A stretch of 64,000 bases of DNA from Gemmatimonadota bacterium (GCA_041390105.1 JAWKQO010000001.1:1118001-1182000); one strand, 5' to 3'; counted from the stretch's first letter, positions 1-9,302 are shown. A program made the numbers and translations. The notes: generated by a model not told the origin, from the letters alone.

Positions 1-351
1 GGCGAGCACGGGCCGCGCACCCAGAAAGAGGGCCGCGGAGGCGGTCGAGACGAACGTCATGTCCGGGCATACGACCTCGTCGCCCGCGCCGACACCCAGC
101 GCGCCCATCGCCACGAGCAACGCGCTCGATCCGGAGTTCACCGCGATCGCGTGCTCCGCCCCGATCAAGGCAGCGAAGCGAGCCTCGAACTCCGCGACCG
201 CGGCCCCTTGGATCAGCCAGCGGGATGCGACCACCTCGCGGGCAGCCTCGGCTTCCTCCGGTCCCATCCAGGGACGGGCCAACGGCACGCGCATTCCGCG
301 GGCTCCCTCCACGTCCGGACCCACAAGCGACGGTGTGGGGGGCGGTCTCAC
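1..351 (-). CDS. DegT/DnrJ/EryC1-family aminotransferase, N-terminal part (cut by window start)
   Basis: PLP-dependent sugar aminotransferase family, which transfers an amino group to a keto sugar nucleotide. Only the first 98-117 residues are visible; the gene runs off the left edge, so the PLP lysine is not seen. The visible part has the family opening MRVPLARPWMGPEE, then a GAEHAIAVNSGSSAL block (the cofactor phosphate-binding region) and GDEVVCPDMTFVSTA. Start is either GTG at 351, which overlaps the upstream stop as GTGA, or ATG at 294; the conserved sequence begins at the ATG. It sits directly after a NeuD/PglD-type acyltransferase. That pairing is known from UDP-4-amino sugar acetylation pathways (PglE/PglD, LegC/LegH), so a role in making an N-acetylated amino sugar is inferred. 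Confidence 0.88.
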   Translation of the reverse strand, partial: MRPPPTPSLVGPDVEGARGMRVPLARPWMGPEEAEAAREVVASRWLIQGAAVAEFEARFAALIGAEHAIAVNSGSSALLVAMGALGVGAGDEVVCPDMTFVSTASAALFLGARPVLA

Positions 352-1007
352 GAGCCCTCCAGGAGGCGCGTCGGAACCCCCACCGCGGTGGCGCCCGCGG
401 GCACGTCGCGGATCACCACGCCCCCCGCGCCGACCACCGCGCCCCGCCCCACCGTGCGACTCGGGATCACCACCGCTCCCGTACCCAGATACGCCTCCGG
501 CTCCAAGACGACCCGCCCGGCCAGATCGACTCCGGGCGACAAGTAGCAATAGTCGCCGATCCGGACGTCGTGCGCGACCGTACACCCCGGATTGACCACC
601 ACGTGCCTGCCCACCTCCACCTCGACCGTGAACGTGCACCCGGCCATCACGAGACTTCCCTCCCCGATCGTGACCCAGGGGGTGAGCTCCACCGACGGGT
701 GGATGGCCGTCGCCCACCGCACGCCTTTGCGAGTGAAGCTCTCGTCCAGGCGGCGCCGCGCCCCCGGCGAGCCCACGGTGATCAACACCTGGACCTCCGG
801 AGGAGCCCGGTCCAACCAGTCCACCCCGCCCAGGACGGGAACGCCCAGCACCGTGCTGCCCACCCGCTCGGGGGCGTCGTCCAGGAATCCCAGGACCGTC
901 CAATGCGGGTCCCGCGCGTGCAGGGCATGAAACACCGAAAGCGCGTCCCGTCCCAGCTCCCCCGCGCCGATCAACACCACGGGTCCTGGCTGCGCCACGG
1001 ACGTCAC
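348..1007 (-). CDS. NeuD/PglD-type sugar O- or N-acyltransferase (left-handed beta-helix)
   Basis: Acetyl- or acyl-CoA dependent transferase acting on an amino or nonulosonic sugar. The 219-residue protein opens with a Rossmann-like nucleotide-binding motif (VVLIGAGELGRDAL, about residues 10-23). Hexapeptide repeats follow from about residue 95 to the end. The block NPGCTVAHDVRIGDY holds the His expected to be the catalytic base in PglD/NeuD enzymes. Start is GTG at 1007, sharing GTGA with the stop of the upstream glycosyltransferase; a longer in-frame start at 1073 would add only low-complexity residues. It is coupled to the aminotransferase downstream, which favours N-acetylation of a 4-amino sugar (PglD/LegH role). 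O-acetylation of a nonulosonic acid (NeuD role) remains possible. Confidence 0.85.
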   Translation of the reverse strand: MTSVAQPGPVVLIGAGELGRDALSVFHALHARDPHWTVLGFLDDAPERVGSTVLGVPVLGGVDWLDRAPPEVQVLITVGSPGARRRLDESFTRKGVRWATAIHPSVELTPWVTIGEGSLVMAGCTFTVEVEVGRHVVVNPGCTVAHDVRIGDYCYLSPGVDLAGRVVLEPEAYLGTGAVVIPSRTVGRGAVVGAGGVVIRDVPAGATAVGVPTRLLEGS

Positions 1008-2182
1008 GATGCCCGCTCCGCGGCCAGAACGCCGAGCGGCACACCCCTCTCTCCCCACACCGCCCCGGCGCACGCCTCCAGATAGAGAGAGAGGCGCTCC
1101 GGCCAGGACGGCAGCGCGCGTACCCGCTCGAAGCCCTCGCGGCGCAGCGCCCGTCGGAGGTCGGCGTCGGTCAGCGCCGCGTACAGGGACTGCGCTAACG
1201 CTTCGGCGTCGAAGGGATCGGCGTAGAGCGCGGCTCCACCACAGATGTCACGGGCAAAATCCAGGTCCGAGGTCACGAGCGGCACACCGAAGTGCATGGC
1301 TTCGACGTAGGTCGCCGAGAACGATTCCAGGAACGAGGGGAGCAGCACCACCGCGCTCCCGCGGTACAGGTCCCCCAATCGGTCGTGCGGCACCGCTCCG
1401 ATCCGACGGATGTGGGTCCGAGCCTCCGGCACCTCGACCAGCGCCCGCTCCAGCGGGCCGGTCCACGCCCCGGGAGACTCCGGCACCGTCATGACGATCT
1501 CCCAGTCCGGAAGGGACCGACGGGCCAGCGCTGCGGCGACGTGCGGCACGATCTCCAGGTTCTTCGACGGCTTGGCGTCCCCGATCACGAGGATCCGCAG
1601 TCTATCCGCCATCACGGGCTCCGGTGCCGGCGGTTCATTTTCGAGAAACGTGGAGGGGCCGTTGGGGACGATCTGGAAGCGCTCGCGCGGCAGCCCCCAC
1701 ACGCGGGCCAGGCGCATCGCCATGGTCTCCGTCTGGACGCAGATGCGGCGAGCACGGCGCGCGGCGCGCCGCACATAGCGCTGCCGCCCCCATTCGAAGG
1801 TGCGAAACCCCACGCCGGTGCGCGTCCATAGCGGCGACTCCGGGTAGGCCAGACTCGAGTCGTGCCAGCCCAGCACGCGAGGGGCCTCGGAGCGCAGCGG
1901 ACCCGCTCCCATGGGAGTCAGCACCACATCGGCCGCGAAGGCCCGGGCGCGCCTGGGCAGCGTGACATTCTCCAGCGCCAGGCGATGGAGGAAACCGCGC
2001 ACGGTCCATTCCTCCAGGGCTTGGTGTTCCGCCGCCGGGAGCTGGCCCAGTCCGAGCTCCGGTTGGGCCACGGCCAGCCAGCGGTGGGTGCCCCCCGAAC
2101 GGGCCACCTCTCGCCACAGGTTGAGGGCGTTCTGGGCGCCTCCTCCTCGGGTGATGGGCAGGAAGTCCAGCAGAATGTTCAC
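1004..2182 (-). CDS. Glycosyltransferase, GT4 (GT-B fold)
   Basis: Cytoplasmic glycosyltransferase predicted to add one sugar to the lipid-linked repeat unit. The 392 residues show the usual GT4 layout. An acceptor domain begins MNILLDFLPITRGGGAQNAL with a glycine loop. The linker contains the VPNGPS motif. The donor domain has GDAKPSKNLE and the signature FLPSFLESFSATYVEAMHFGVPLVTSD, whose Glu residues normally contact the nucleotide sugar. Start is GTG at 2182, overlapping the Wzy-like stop (GTGA), so translation is probably coupled. The sugar donor cannot be told from sequence alone. Confidence 0.88.
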   Translation of the reverse strand: MNILLDFLPITRGGGAQNALNLWREVARSGGTHRWLAVAQPELGLGQLPAAEHQALEEWTVRGFLHRLALENVTLPRRARAFAADVVLTPMGAGPLRSEAPRVLGWHDSSLAYPESPLWTRTGVGFRTFEWGRQRYVRRAARRARRICVQTETMAMRLARVWGLPRERFQIVPNGPSTFLENEPPAPEPVMADRLRILVIGDAKPSKNLEIVPHVAAALARRSLPDWEIVMTVPESPGAWTGPLERALVEVPEARTHIRRIGAVPHDRLGDLYRGSAVVLLPSFLESFSATYVEAMHFGVPLVTSDLDFARDICGGAALYADPFDAEALAQSLYAALTDADLRRALRREGFERVRALPSWPERLSLYLEACAGAVWGERGVPLGVLAAERAS

Positions 2183-3714
2183 GATGCGCCCGCCCCCAGC
2201 GCGGTCGGGAGCGGGAGCGCGACCGACGCATCGCTCCGCCGGGCGACGAGGACCTGGGTGAGAAGGGCGATCCCGGCGAAGAAGATCAGGCTGTTGCCGA
2301 AGAACCGGTGGGTCCGGAACGCCAGGGCCGTCGCCAGCAGGAAGTCGACATAGACCACCAGCCAGAAGATGGAGGGCCGGCGACGAAAGCGATCGTACAC
2401 GAAGGCCACCACGGCGCCATACAGCGCCGGGATGAGGAGCAACCCGCCCCAGCCGAAGTCGAAGTAGAGGAACGACAGGAAGGTGGGCGTGTTGTGCGTG
2501 CCATACAGATAGCTGAATTCCTGATCGACCTCCCGCGCGGTCGGGTACAGCGTCTTGGGAAGGTCGTAGCTGGTGAGCCCCATATAGAGCGGGCTCACGC
2601 GCTCGAGCGTGAACTGCAGGTTCTTAAAGCTCGCGGCGGAATGCGCCCACAGCGTCGCGGGCACGCCCATGTCCAGCCTGGGATTGGCCAGGCGTGGGTC
2701 CGCCCGGAACGTGGAGCGGCGGTATTGCTCGATGACGCCGAACACGAGTCCCACGATCAGCAGGGCCAGGACCACCCGCCGCAACCGCAGTCGGCCCGGC
2801 CGGTAGGTCAGGAAGACGATCACCCACGCCAGGGCGGTGAGCGGGGAGACGCGCACCCCTCCGGACATGAGCAGCAGCGTCGAGGCGATGGCCAACCCCA
2901 CCCACGCCCAGCGCCGTGCCCCCCGGGTCCAAACGGCCAGCATGCTCGCGAAGAGCGCGACTGCAAAATGGAGGTCGTACAGGTAGCCCCAGTACGGGAG
3001 CTTGAAGTCGAGTCGAAGCTCGTTGATCCGCGGCGACAGGAGAGGGATGGCGCCTGCCCTGCGGATGAAGAACGCCGTTGTGACCGACGCCACCAGGAAG
3101 AGCAACACGGTCCAGACGCCCAGGCGCCCGACGTCCAATCCGCCACGCAGCCGCGTCTCCCAGGCGATCCGATCCTCGGCGGTGGGGAGGGCCAGACCGG
3201 GCCGCACGAGCAGGAACCCGGACACGAAGCTGATGAGGCCCGCGAAGGTGGCGCCGTAGGCAACCAGCCCGAAGGGCTCGGCGTAGTAGGGCTCGTCGAA
3301 ACTTCTCGGCACGTTGAAGTGCGCGAACGCGAAGACGAGCAACCAGCTTCCCCAGAAGACCGCCAGGGGATGGAGAACGTCGCCGGAGCGCCGGGCGAAG
3401 ATCAGATAACCGGCGAGGCCGAGTGCGAAGACCCAGAGTCCGACGAGAGCGTCCAAGGAAGCGAGAGTTGCCGTGCCGAGGTGGTCGGCACCGCCGACCG
3501 GCGGGGCCCCGGCCGTCGACCGGACGATCCGGAGGACGGAGGCGACTCGCCCGGTGGCCGCCCGGACATTCAGCGGGTCGCCACGCGAGGCCTCGGCAAT
3601 GTGCTTTCCGGCCCCGCGAGCGTCAACGGCAGCTCGAGCGCCGACGGCGGGGAGCCCCGCGAGTTCCTTGATCGGATCCCGGGCCCCGTATAGCTTCCCC
3701 GCGGCTTTCTCCAC
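2179..3714 (-). CDS. Wzy-like O-antigen/exopolysaccharide polymerase
   Basis: Polytopic inner-membrane protein predicted to polymerise undecaprenyl-linked repeat units on the periplasmic face. After about 85 non-membrane residues there are some ten or more hydrophobic segments, for example LVGLWVFALGLAGYLIFA, LLLIPALYGAVVAFVY and SLIFFAGIALLTQVLVA. A large loop with Arg-rich and aromatic residues lies before the last segments, as in oligosaccharide repeat unit polymerases. The start is uncertain: GTG at 3714 gives 511 residues, but TTG at 3456 just before the first membrane segment would give a more normal N-terminus. It heads the leftmost minus-strand operon and is divergent from the Wza-type gene. 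Family assignment rests on topology and context, since Wzy proteins are poorly conserved. Confidence 0.75.
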   Translation of the reverse strand: MEKAAGKLYGARDPIKELAGLPAVGARAAVDARGAGKHIAEASRGDPLNVRAATGRVASVLRIVRSTAGAPPVGGADHLGTATLASLDALVGLWVFALGLAGYLIFARRSGDVLHPLAVFWGSWLLVFAFAHFNVPRSFDEPYYAEPFGLVAYGATFAGLISFVSGFLLVRPGLALPTAEDRIAWETRLRGGLDVGRLGVWTVLLFLVASVTTAFFIRRAGAIPLLSPRINELRLDFKLPYWGYLYDLHFAVALFASMLAVWTRGARRWAWVGLAIASTLLLMSGGVRVSPLTALAWVIVFLTYRPGRLRLRRVVLALLIVGLVFGVIEQYRRSTFRADPRLANPRLDMGVPATLWAHSAASFKNLQFTLERVSPLYMGLTSYDLPKTLYPTAREVDQEFSYLYGTHNTPTFLSFLYFDFGWGGLLLIPALYGAVVAFVYDRFRRRPSIFWLVVYVDFLLATALAFRTHRFFGNSLIFFAGIALLTQVLVARRSDASVALPLPTALGAGAS

Positions 3715-3768
3715 GTCTCCCCGCCGCCCGTCGGCAGACTGACCGGAGGTCCAGGCGCACGCCGGATC

Positions 3769-4407
3769 GTGAACCCGAGAACGTTTCTCTTCGCATGTGC
3801 CGTGCTCGCCCTCGCGGCGCCGAGCGCGGCCCGGGCTCAGACGCCTGCCGCCGGGGGCACGACCCCGACGGCCATCTCCCTCCTCCCTGGCGACGTCATC
3901 CGCGTCCAGATCTGGCGTGAGGAAGACCTGTCCGGCGAGTTCCAGGTCGCAGAGGATGGGAGCGTGGTGCTTCCGCTGCTGGGGCGCCGGAGTGTCAGTG
4001 GCATTTCCACCGAGCGGCTGCGGGAGCAGCTGACCGAGGAGTACGACCAGTACCTGGTCAACCCATCGGTCAACGTGACCCTGCTGCGCCGGATCACTGT
4101 CCTCGGTGAAGTGCGCCTACCGGGCAACTACATGGTGGACGCGACCGTCAGCGTCGCGCAGCTCATCGCCCAGGCCCAGGGTGTCACGCCGGACGGGGAT
4201 ATCGACAAGCTGCAGCTCCTGCGCGCGGGCCGCGTGGTGCGTGGCGACTTGCCGAGCACCTCCTTGCTCACCGAGGCCGGGATCCGCAGCGGCGACCAGG
4301 TGATGGTGGGCAAGCGCAGCTGGCTTGCCCGCAATTTGACCAGCGTCGTCGGGTTGCTCTCGATCGCTTCCAACGTGGCCTCGGTCATCATCATCACCAG
4401 CCGTTGA
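3769..4407 (+). CDS. Wza-type polysaccharide export protein (Poly_export/SLBB)
   Basis: Periplasmic or outer-membrane export component for capsule or exopolysaccharide. The 212 residues begin with a signal peptide (hydrophobic core FLFACAVLALAAPSA, cleavage after ARA). A Poly_export domain follows (LLPGDVIRVQIWREEDLSG to about residue 110), then one SLBB-like domain (VLGEVRLPGNYMVDATVSV) and a hydrophobic C-terminal segment (VVGLLSIASNVASVIIIT). It is much shorter than E. coli Wza (about 380 residues) and has no obvious lipobox cysteine, so it matches the short export proteins common outside Proteobacteria. Start is GTG at 3769; a GGAGGT lies 18 bases upstream, too far for a normal ribosome site. 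The kinase gene follows after 13 bases. Confidence 0.9.
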   Translation: MNPRTFLFACAVLALAAPSAARAQTPAAGGTTPTAISLLPGDVIRVQIWREEDLSGEFQVAEDGSVVLPLLGRRSVSGISTERLREQLTEEYDQYLVNPSVNVTLLRRITVLGEVRLPGNYMVDATVSVAQLIAQAQGVTPDGDIDKLQLLRAGRVVRGDLPSTSLLTEAGIRSGDQVMVGKRSWLARNLTSVVGLLSIASNVASVIIITSR

Positions 4408-4420
4408 ACGGCGCGGACTC

Positions 4421-6766
4421 ATGAACAGCAACGGCACGCCGGTCGAACGCGAGCTTCACCTGCGTGACTTCCTGAATCTGGTCCGCCGCAATCTCGGGCT
4501 CATCGCCGTCGTTGCGGGCCTCGTGATCGCCGGCACGGTCTGGTTCGCCTGGCGGGCAGCCCCCGTCTACGAGTCGCGGGCGACGATCCACGTGGAGCAG
4601 GATCGCCCGGCCGCCATGCCGGACCTGGAGTTGTTGAGCAACGTCTTCCGCGGCGGCGACGTGGAGACGGAGATGGCGCTCCTGCGGGCACGGCACATCG
4701 CGGAGGCCGTGGTCGACTCCCTGGCGCTGCAGGTCCGGCTGATCCGGCCCACGGCCATCCCCAGGGACTCGCTCTTCTCGGTGGTGACCGCCAGCGAGTT
4801 CACCGCGCCCGCGGAGTACCGGCTCGACTTGAGGGACGGCGTCTATACCGTCACCGACGAACATGACGCTCAGGTGGCCCAACTGCGCCCCGGACAGCCG
4901 ATGATCTTCAACGGGCTGCGCCTCGAGGTCCGACCAGCCTCGGCAGAGGAGTTGCCCGACGTCATCCGCCTGCGCGTCGCCAGCCGCTACGACGCCGTCC
5001 AGGAACTCTCGGAGCGATTGAGCGTGGGCCGCCCCTACCGGGATGCCGACCTCATCGCGGTCGGCTTCCAGGGCACGGACGCCGCCCTGGTCCAAGCGAT
5101 CCCCAACACGGTCGCGGCTCTCTTCATCGCCCAGCGGCGCGAGGCGAAGAAGACGGAGGCGATCAGCATGGTCGACTTCCTCAACGGCCAGATCGCGACG
5201 TATTCGGTCGAGCTGCAGGATGCAGAGAACGCAGTCACCGCCTTCGAGACCGGCCAGCAGGTGGTCAACCTGGAGGCGGAGAGCGCGGCCCAGGTCGAGC
5301 GGCTCGTCCGTCTGCAGGCCGAGCGCGACGACGTCTTCGCGGAGCTCTCCACGTTGACGGACATCCTCCAGGAGATCGATTCGAATCCGGAGGGGGGCGC
5401 CGACAACCGGCCCTCCGCGTTCAACCGCCTGGCCGGCTTTTCGACCTTCCTGCAGAACGCGGCCGTGACGCAGCTGCTTACCCAGCTCAATACGCTGGAG
5501 AACAACCTCACCGACATGCTCCAGTTTCGGGAGCGCACGCATCCAGACGTGGTGGCGGTGGAGCGCAACGTCCGGCAGATCGAGAGTCAGCTGGAGGAGT
5601 TGGCACGGAGCTACCAGGCCAGCCTGCGCAACCAGTTGGCCGGGCTCGACTCCCGGCTCTCCGCCTTCGGTGCCGAGTTGGAGCGGATCCCGCAGAAGGA
5701 CGTGCAGCAGCGACGCCTGGAGCGCCGGCGCGAGACGCTCGAAGCCCTCAACAACCAGCTGCAGACGCGACTGAAGGAAGCCGAGATCGCACGCGCCATC
5801 GAGCCCGGGGACGTGCGCATCTCGGACCTGGCCATCTACCCGCGCGATCCGATCCGGCCGCGCAAGGGACGCAGCCTGGTACTCTCGGTGCTCCTCGGCC
5901 TTTCGCTGGGCCTGGGACTGGCCGGCCTCAGGGACTACCTGGACGAGACCGTCCACACGCGCGAGGATCTCTCCAAGGTGACCGGGCTTCCCGTGCTGGC
6001 GCTCATTCCGCGCATCCAGCATGCGGCCAACGGCAGCCGACGGACGTCCAAGACCATCCAGAACCGACTGGTCACGCGTTTCGACGCGAGCAATCCGGCA
6101 TCGGAGGCCTACCGGGCCTTCCGCACCAACATCACGTTCCTCGACCTGGAGAGGAAAGCTCAGGTGCTGGTACTCACCAGCCCCGGCCCCTCGGAAGGGA
6201 AATCGACCAGCGCGGCCAACCTCGCCATCACGCTGGCGCAGCAGGGCCGCAAGATCCTGCTGGTGGACTGCGACCTCCGCCGCGGAATCGTCCACAAGGT
6301 TTTCGAGGGAACCAAGGAGCCCGGCCTTACCAACATCCTGCTCGGGCAAGCCACCCTGGATGATGCACTGCATTCGGTCGCGTTGGACGAAGGTGCCCAG
6401 CTCTTCGTGCTGCCGACCGGCACGCTTCCGCCCAACCCGTCCGAGTTGCTGGGCTCCCAACCCATGCACAAGCTGATGGGTTCGCTCCGCGAGCGCTTCG
6501 ACCTGGTGCTGCTGGACTCCCCGCCCCTGAACGTCGTCACGGACGCGGCCGTGCTGGGCACGCTGGCGGACGGGGTGATCCTGATCGCGCGGGCGGGCGC
6601 CACGGCCCGCGAATCGCTCCGGTTCGCCACCGACCAGCTCAAGGCGGTGCAGGCTCCAGTCAGCGGTGTCGTGCTGAACGACGTGGATCTGAGCGGGCGC
6701 GATCGGTACTACGGGTCGGGCACCGCCTATCGCTACTACTATCGCTACGACCGCTCCGAAGCCTGA
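4421..6766 (+). CDS. Wzc-type polysaccharide co-polymerase with tyrosine autokinase domain (BY-kinase)
   Basis: Inner-membrane chain-length regulator and tyrosine kinase for polymer export. The 781 residues contain a Wzz domain with a first membrane helix (about 25-45) and a long periplasmic coiled-coil region (about 240-480). A GNVR-like stretch and a second membrane helix (about 485-503) follow. The cytoplasmic kinase has Walker A GPSEGKST near 590, Walker A' LLVDCDLRRG near 613 and Walker B LVLLDSPPL near 694. The last 20 residues carry seven tyrosines, the expected autophosphorylation cluster. It forms an operon with the Wza-type gene. Its 3' end overlaps the convergent glycosyltransferase gene by 22 bases, and the overlap includes the codons of the tyrosine tail. 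No cognate Wzb/PHP phosphatase gene is in the window. Confidence 0.95.
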   Translation: MNSNGTPVERELHLRDFLNLVRRNLGLIAVVAGLVIAGTVWFAWRAAPVYESRATIHVEQDRPAAMPDLELLSNVFRGGDVETEMALLRARHIAEAVVDSLALQVRLIRPTAIPRDSLFSVVTASEFTAPAEYRLDLRDGVYTVTDEHDAQVAQLRPGQPMIFNGLRLEVRPASAEELPDVIRLRVASRYDAVQELSERLSVGRPYRDADLIAVGFQGTDAALVQAIPNTVAALFIAQRREAKKTEAISMVDFLNGQIATYSVELQDAENAVTAFETGQQVVNLEAESAAQVERLVRLQAERDDVFAELSTLTDILQEIDSNPEGGADNRPSAFNRLAGFSTFLQNAAVTQLLTQLNTLENNLTDMLQFRERTHPDVVAVERNVRQIESQLEELARSYQASLRNQLAGLDSRLSAFGAELERIPQKDVQQRRLERRRETLEALNNQLQTRLKEAEIARAIEPGDVRISDLAIYPRDPIRPRKGRSLVLSVLLGLSLGLGLAGLRDYLDETVHTREDLSKVTGLPVLALIPRIQHAANGSRRTSKTIQNRLVTRFDASNPASEAYRAFRTNITFLDLERKAQVLVLTSPGPSEGKSTSAANLAITLAQQGRKILLVDCDLRRGIVHKVFEGTKEPGLTNILLGQATLDDALHSVALDEGAQLFVLPTGTLPPNPSELLGSQPMHKLMGSLRERFDLVLLDSPPLNVVTDAAVLGTLADGVILIARAGATARESLRFATDQLKAVQAPVSGVVLNDVDLSGRDRYYGSGTAYRYYYRYDRSEA

Positions 6767-7845
6767 GCGAAGGACGGTCCTGCGGAAGACGTAGGACGCT
6801 CCCGACCAAACAGGATCCGGTAGAGCTTCGGGTACTGCACGTCGGCCCAGATCTCCCGATCGATGACCGCGCGGGCCTCCGCGCCCCGCCGTTCGCGGAG
6901 TGCCGGGCTCTGGATCAAGGCATCCAACGCGCGCTGCCAGGCGTCGGAGCTGTCCGCGAACTCGATTCCCTGCCCCGCAGTCAGCGCTTCCAGCCCACCG
7001 CCCGGAGCGGCCACCACCGGAAGTGCAGCCGCCATGGACAACAATACCGAGACGCGCCCTCCCCGGGCGCGACTCCAGGGCTCCGTCCCCATCGGAGAGA
7101 TGGCGATGTCGAAGCGCGCCGTGGCCTCCCGCTCGCCTTCCTCGGACCAGGGCACGAAGTCGAGCCGCTCGGACAACGCCGGAGGCAGCTCTGGCGGGCG
7201 GGACGAGCAGACGCACAAGCGCAACTCCGCGTGGCGCTCGAACAGCGGTGCGAGCGAGGGGGAGAGCGCCTGCAGGTAGCGCTGACTCTGGTCGTTGCCG
7301 ATCCACCCCAGCACCACACCCGCGCGGGGACCGTGTGAGCGCGGCGGCGGTGCGCTGAGTGTCGCCCGATCCAGGCTCGGATAGAGCACATCGACGTGGG
7401 CGGTGCGCGGCTTGGCGTAGTCAGCCAGGGGAGGAGACCCCGCGATCACGTGGTCGGCCAGTTGGAGCATGCGATCGAAGCGGCGGCGACGACGGGCCGC
7501 TCTGCCAGCCGGCTCTCCCCAGGACAGGTGCTCGTAGAGCGCGTCATCGAAATCATAGACCACGCGGTGTCCCGCTCGCTTCCAACGACGCACCCAAGCC
7601 GACGGTGGGAGCACCTTCTGGATGAGAAGCACGGCGCCCGCCGAAGGGGGGGAGGACAGCGCCATCAGAAACCGTGCGCGGGTCAGTGCCGCCCGGAGGA
7701 CGGAGCGGGTGCGCCCCCCGAGATACTCCGTCCAACGGAGCTCGACGCCATCCGCCTCCAGGAGAGGCCGATAGTTCCAGAGACGGTGCCGGGACGATGC
7801 GGTCGTGCGCGTGCCTCCGGCGATGACCCAGAGACGCGGCGTCAA
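6745..7845 (-). CDS. Glycosyltransferase, GT4-like
   Basis: Predicted GT-B fold glycosyltransferase of 366 residues. It contains VVYDFDDALYEHLSW, a block shared with the enzyme at 54944-56044 (YDFDDALYLSG), so the two are paralogues. It also has VLGWIGNDQSQRYL at the start of the donor domain and RARGGRVSVLLSMAAALPVVAAP in place of the usual nucleotide-sugar binding helix. Start is TTG at 7845, overlapping the upstream stop (TTGA) in the manner of its neighbours; a longer reading frame upstream encodes only Arg/Gly-rich residues. Its 3' end is convergent with, and overlaps, the kinase gene. The donor sugar is unknown. Confidence 0.82.
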   Translation of the reverse strand: MTPRLWVIAGGTRTTASSRHRLWNYRPLLEADGVELRWTEYLGGRTRSVLRAALTRARFLMALSSPPSAGAVLLIQKVLPPSAWVRRWKRAGHRVVYDFDDALYEHLSWGEPAGRAARRRRRFDRMLQLADHVIAGSPPLADYAKPRTAHVDVLYPSLDRATLSAPPPRSHGPRAGVVLGWIGNDQSQRYLQALSPSLAPLFERHAELRLCVCSSRPPELPPALSERLDFVPWSEEGEREATARFDIAISPMGTEPWSRARGGRVSVLLSMAAALPVVAAPGGGLEALTAGQGIEFADSSDAWQRALDALIQSPALRERRGAEARAVIDREIWADVQYPKLYRILFGRERPTSSAGPSFAQASERS

Positions 7846-9302
7846 GCGGACCGGCCCGCCAACTCCGGGGAGCGTTCCACGAGCGACAAGCCCAGCTCGG
7901 CGAGAATGGCCTCGGCCACCCTCCGGCCGGACCCTCCATCGAGGCGATAGCACAGCCGCTCCACGAGCCGAGCCCGCCCCTCTCGATCACGGCTGGGATC
8001 GTCCAGATAGGCCGCCACCGCCTCCACCATGGCCTCCAGGCTATCCGCCATCGCCACCCCACCGGAGCGCACGACGTTCTGCTGGTGGGTGAAGTCGAAG
8101 TAGCGCCGGACCGACCGATCGTACGGCACGCCTTCGTCGGCATCGAACGCGATCGCGACCACCGGCGTCCCCACGGCCGCCGCGTCGATCGAGATCGACG
8201 AGGCGGCGTTGAGTACGACGTCCGCGTGGACCAGCGAGTCGGCGAGTCGGCGCAACTCACTGTGATCGAAGTCCCGGTCCCGATAGGTACCCAGGGCGGC
8301 CCGCCCGGCGGCGTCGAACACCAGTCCAGGTCGTCCATGCAGGAACGCGTAGCGCTCAGGCCGGTCGAGCTGATGCAGCCGCACCAGCAGTTGCAGATCG
8401 GGGAAGGTCCCCTGCAAGCGTTCGTGGATCCGCTCCACCAGCTCAGGCTCGGCAGGGATCGTACCTGCGGTCTGCGTGGTGTAGAGCACCAACCGTTTGG
8501 CAGGATCGAGTCCCAGCTCACGAAAGAAGCGCTCGCGGGCGCGGTACGGTGCTCCCGCGTACACGTCGTGCTGCGGCGCACCCGTCACGGTGATCCGCTC
8601 CGGGGCGATGTCGTGCAGCTGCACGGCCTCGTCGTGCATGATGGAATTCCAGACCGTCAGGCGCGCGACGTCCGCGGGAAAGAAGCCCTTGCTCGTGAGG
8701 TTGTCCCAACTCGACACCAGGACCATGGACGGCACGCCCCTGCGCGCCGCGGACATCACGAGATAGCGGTCCAGGTACGCGCTGGCCTCGGGCCCGGTCT
8801 GGGCGGACATGGTCAGGACGCGTGTTCCGATGACCAGATCGGGCCGGTGCGCCTCGAAGAGGTCCCCGTAGAGGTCAGGCGCCCGCTGCAGCACGAGGTC
8901 ACGACCGCGGCGGACCACCGCAGCCTGTCCGCGTCGTCCCGTCCAGTGGAGCAGCGCCCGGGCCAGTCGGGCCAGTGGATTCCGGCGTAGGGTGCCCTGC
9001 ACCATGATGTGCGCGGTTTCGCAGCGGAGCGACAGAACGAGCACGTACAACTTGAGCACCGCCGCATCGATCCAGCGGAACACGCGCCCGCGCGGCCAGC
9101 GAAGGGCGTGCAGCGTCACTCCCTCTCCCCCGAACTCCTCGATGAACGACGATTCCGTCGCGGCGGCCGTGAAGAGGTGCACGTCGACGCCGGCCTCGCG
9201 TACCAAAGGCAGGACGTCCGTGCGCAACACGTCGCGGACATTGATCGCCATGGGCACGCCCAAGAAGACGACCGGCCGACGGCCCTTCCCGGCCTCAGCC
9301 AT
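7842..9302 (-). CDS. GT-B fold transferase, CDP-glycerol glycerophosphotransferase-like
   Basis: A 486-residue cytoplasmic transferase that I place loosely with CDP-glycerol glycerophosphotransferase-like and related GT-B proteins. Visible blocks are the N-terminal VVFLGVPMAINVRDVLRTD, SMVLVSSWDNLTSKGFF, ITVTGAPQHDVYAG and the C-terminal VLNAASSISIDAAAVGTPVVAIAFD, where the SS..D segment resembles the donor phosphate site. No signal peptide is seen. Start is ATG at 9302, overlapping the epimerase stop by eight bases. The context (polysaccharide assembly genes on both sides) fits decoration of the polymer with a sugar or glycerol phosphate, but the substrate cannot be assigned. Confidence 0.72.
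   Translation of the reverse strand: MAEAGKGRRPVVFLGVPMAINVRDVLRTDVLPLVREAGVDVHLFTAAATESSFIEEFGGEGVTLHALRWPRGRVFRWIDAAVLKLYVLVLSLRCETAHIMVQGTLRRNPLARLARALLHWTGRRGQAAVVRRGRDLVLQRAPDLYGDLFEAHRPDLVIGTRVLTMSAQTGPEASAYLDRYLVMSAARRGVPSMVLVSSWDNLTSKGFFPADVARLTVWNSIMHDEAVQLHDIAPERITVTGAPQHDVYAGAPYRARERFFRELGLDPAKRLVLYTTQTAGTIPAEPELVERIHERLQGTFPDLQLLVRLHQLDRPERYAFLHGRPGLVFDAAGRAALGTYRDRDFDHSELRRLADSLVHADVVLNAASSISIDAAAVGTPVVAIAFDADEGVPYDRSVRRYFDFTHQQNVVRSGGVAMADSLEAMVEAVAAYLDDPSRDREGRARLVERLCYRLDGGSGRRVAEAILAELGLSLVERSPELAGRSA

Noticed and set aside
4394..7306. A 970-residue open frame on the minus strand opposite the kinase gene
   Set aside because: It runs antisense to a clearly conserved BY-kinase, has low-complexity Arg/Gly/His-rich sequence and no recognisable domain. 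Long antisense frames are expected in GC-rich coding DNA.
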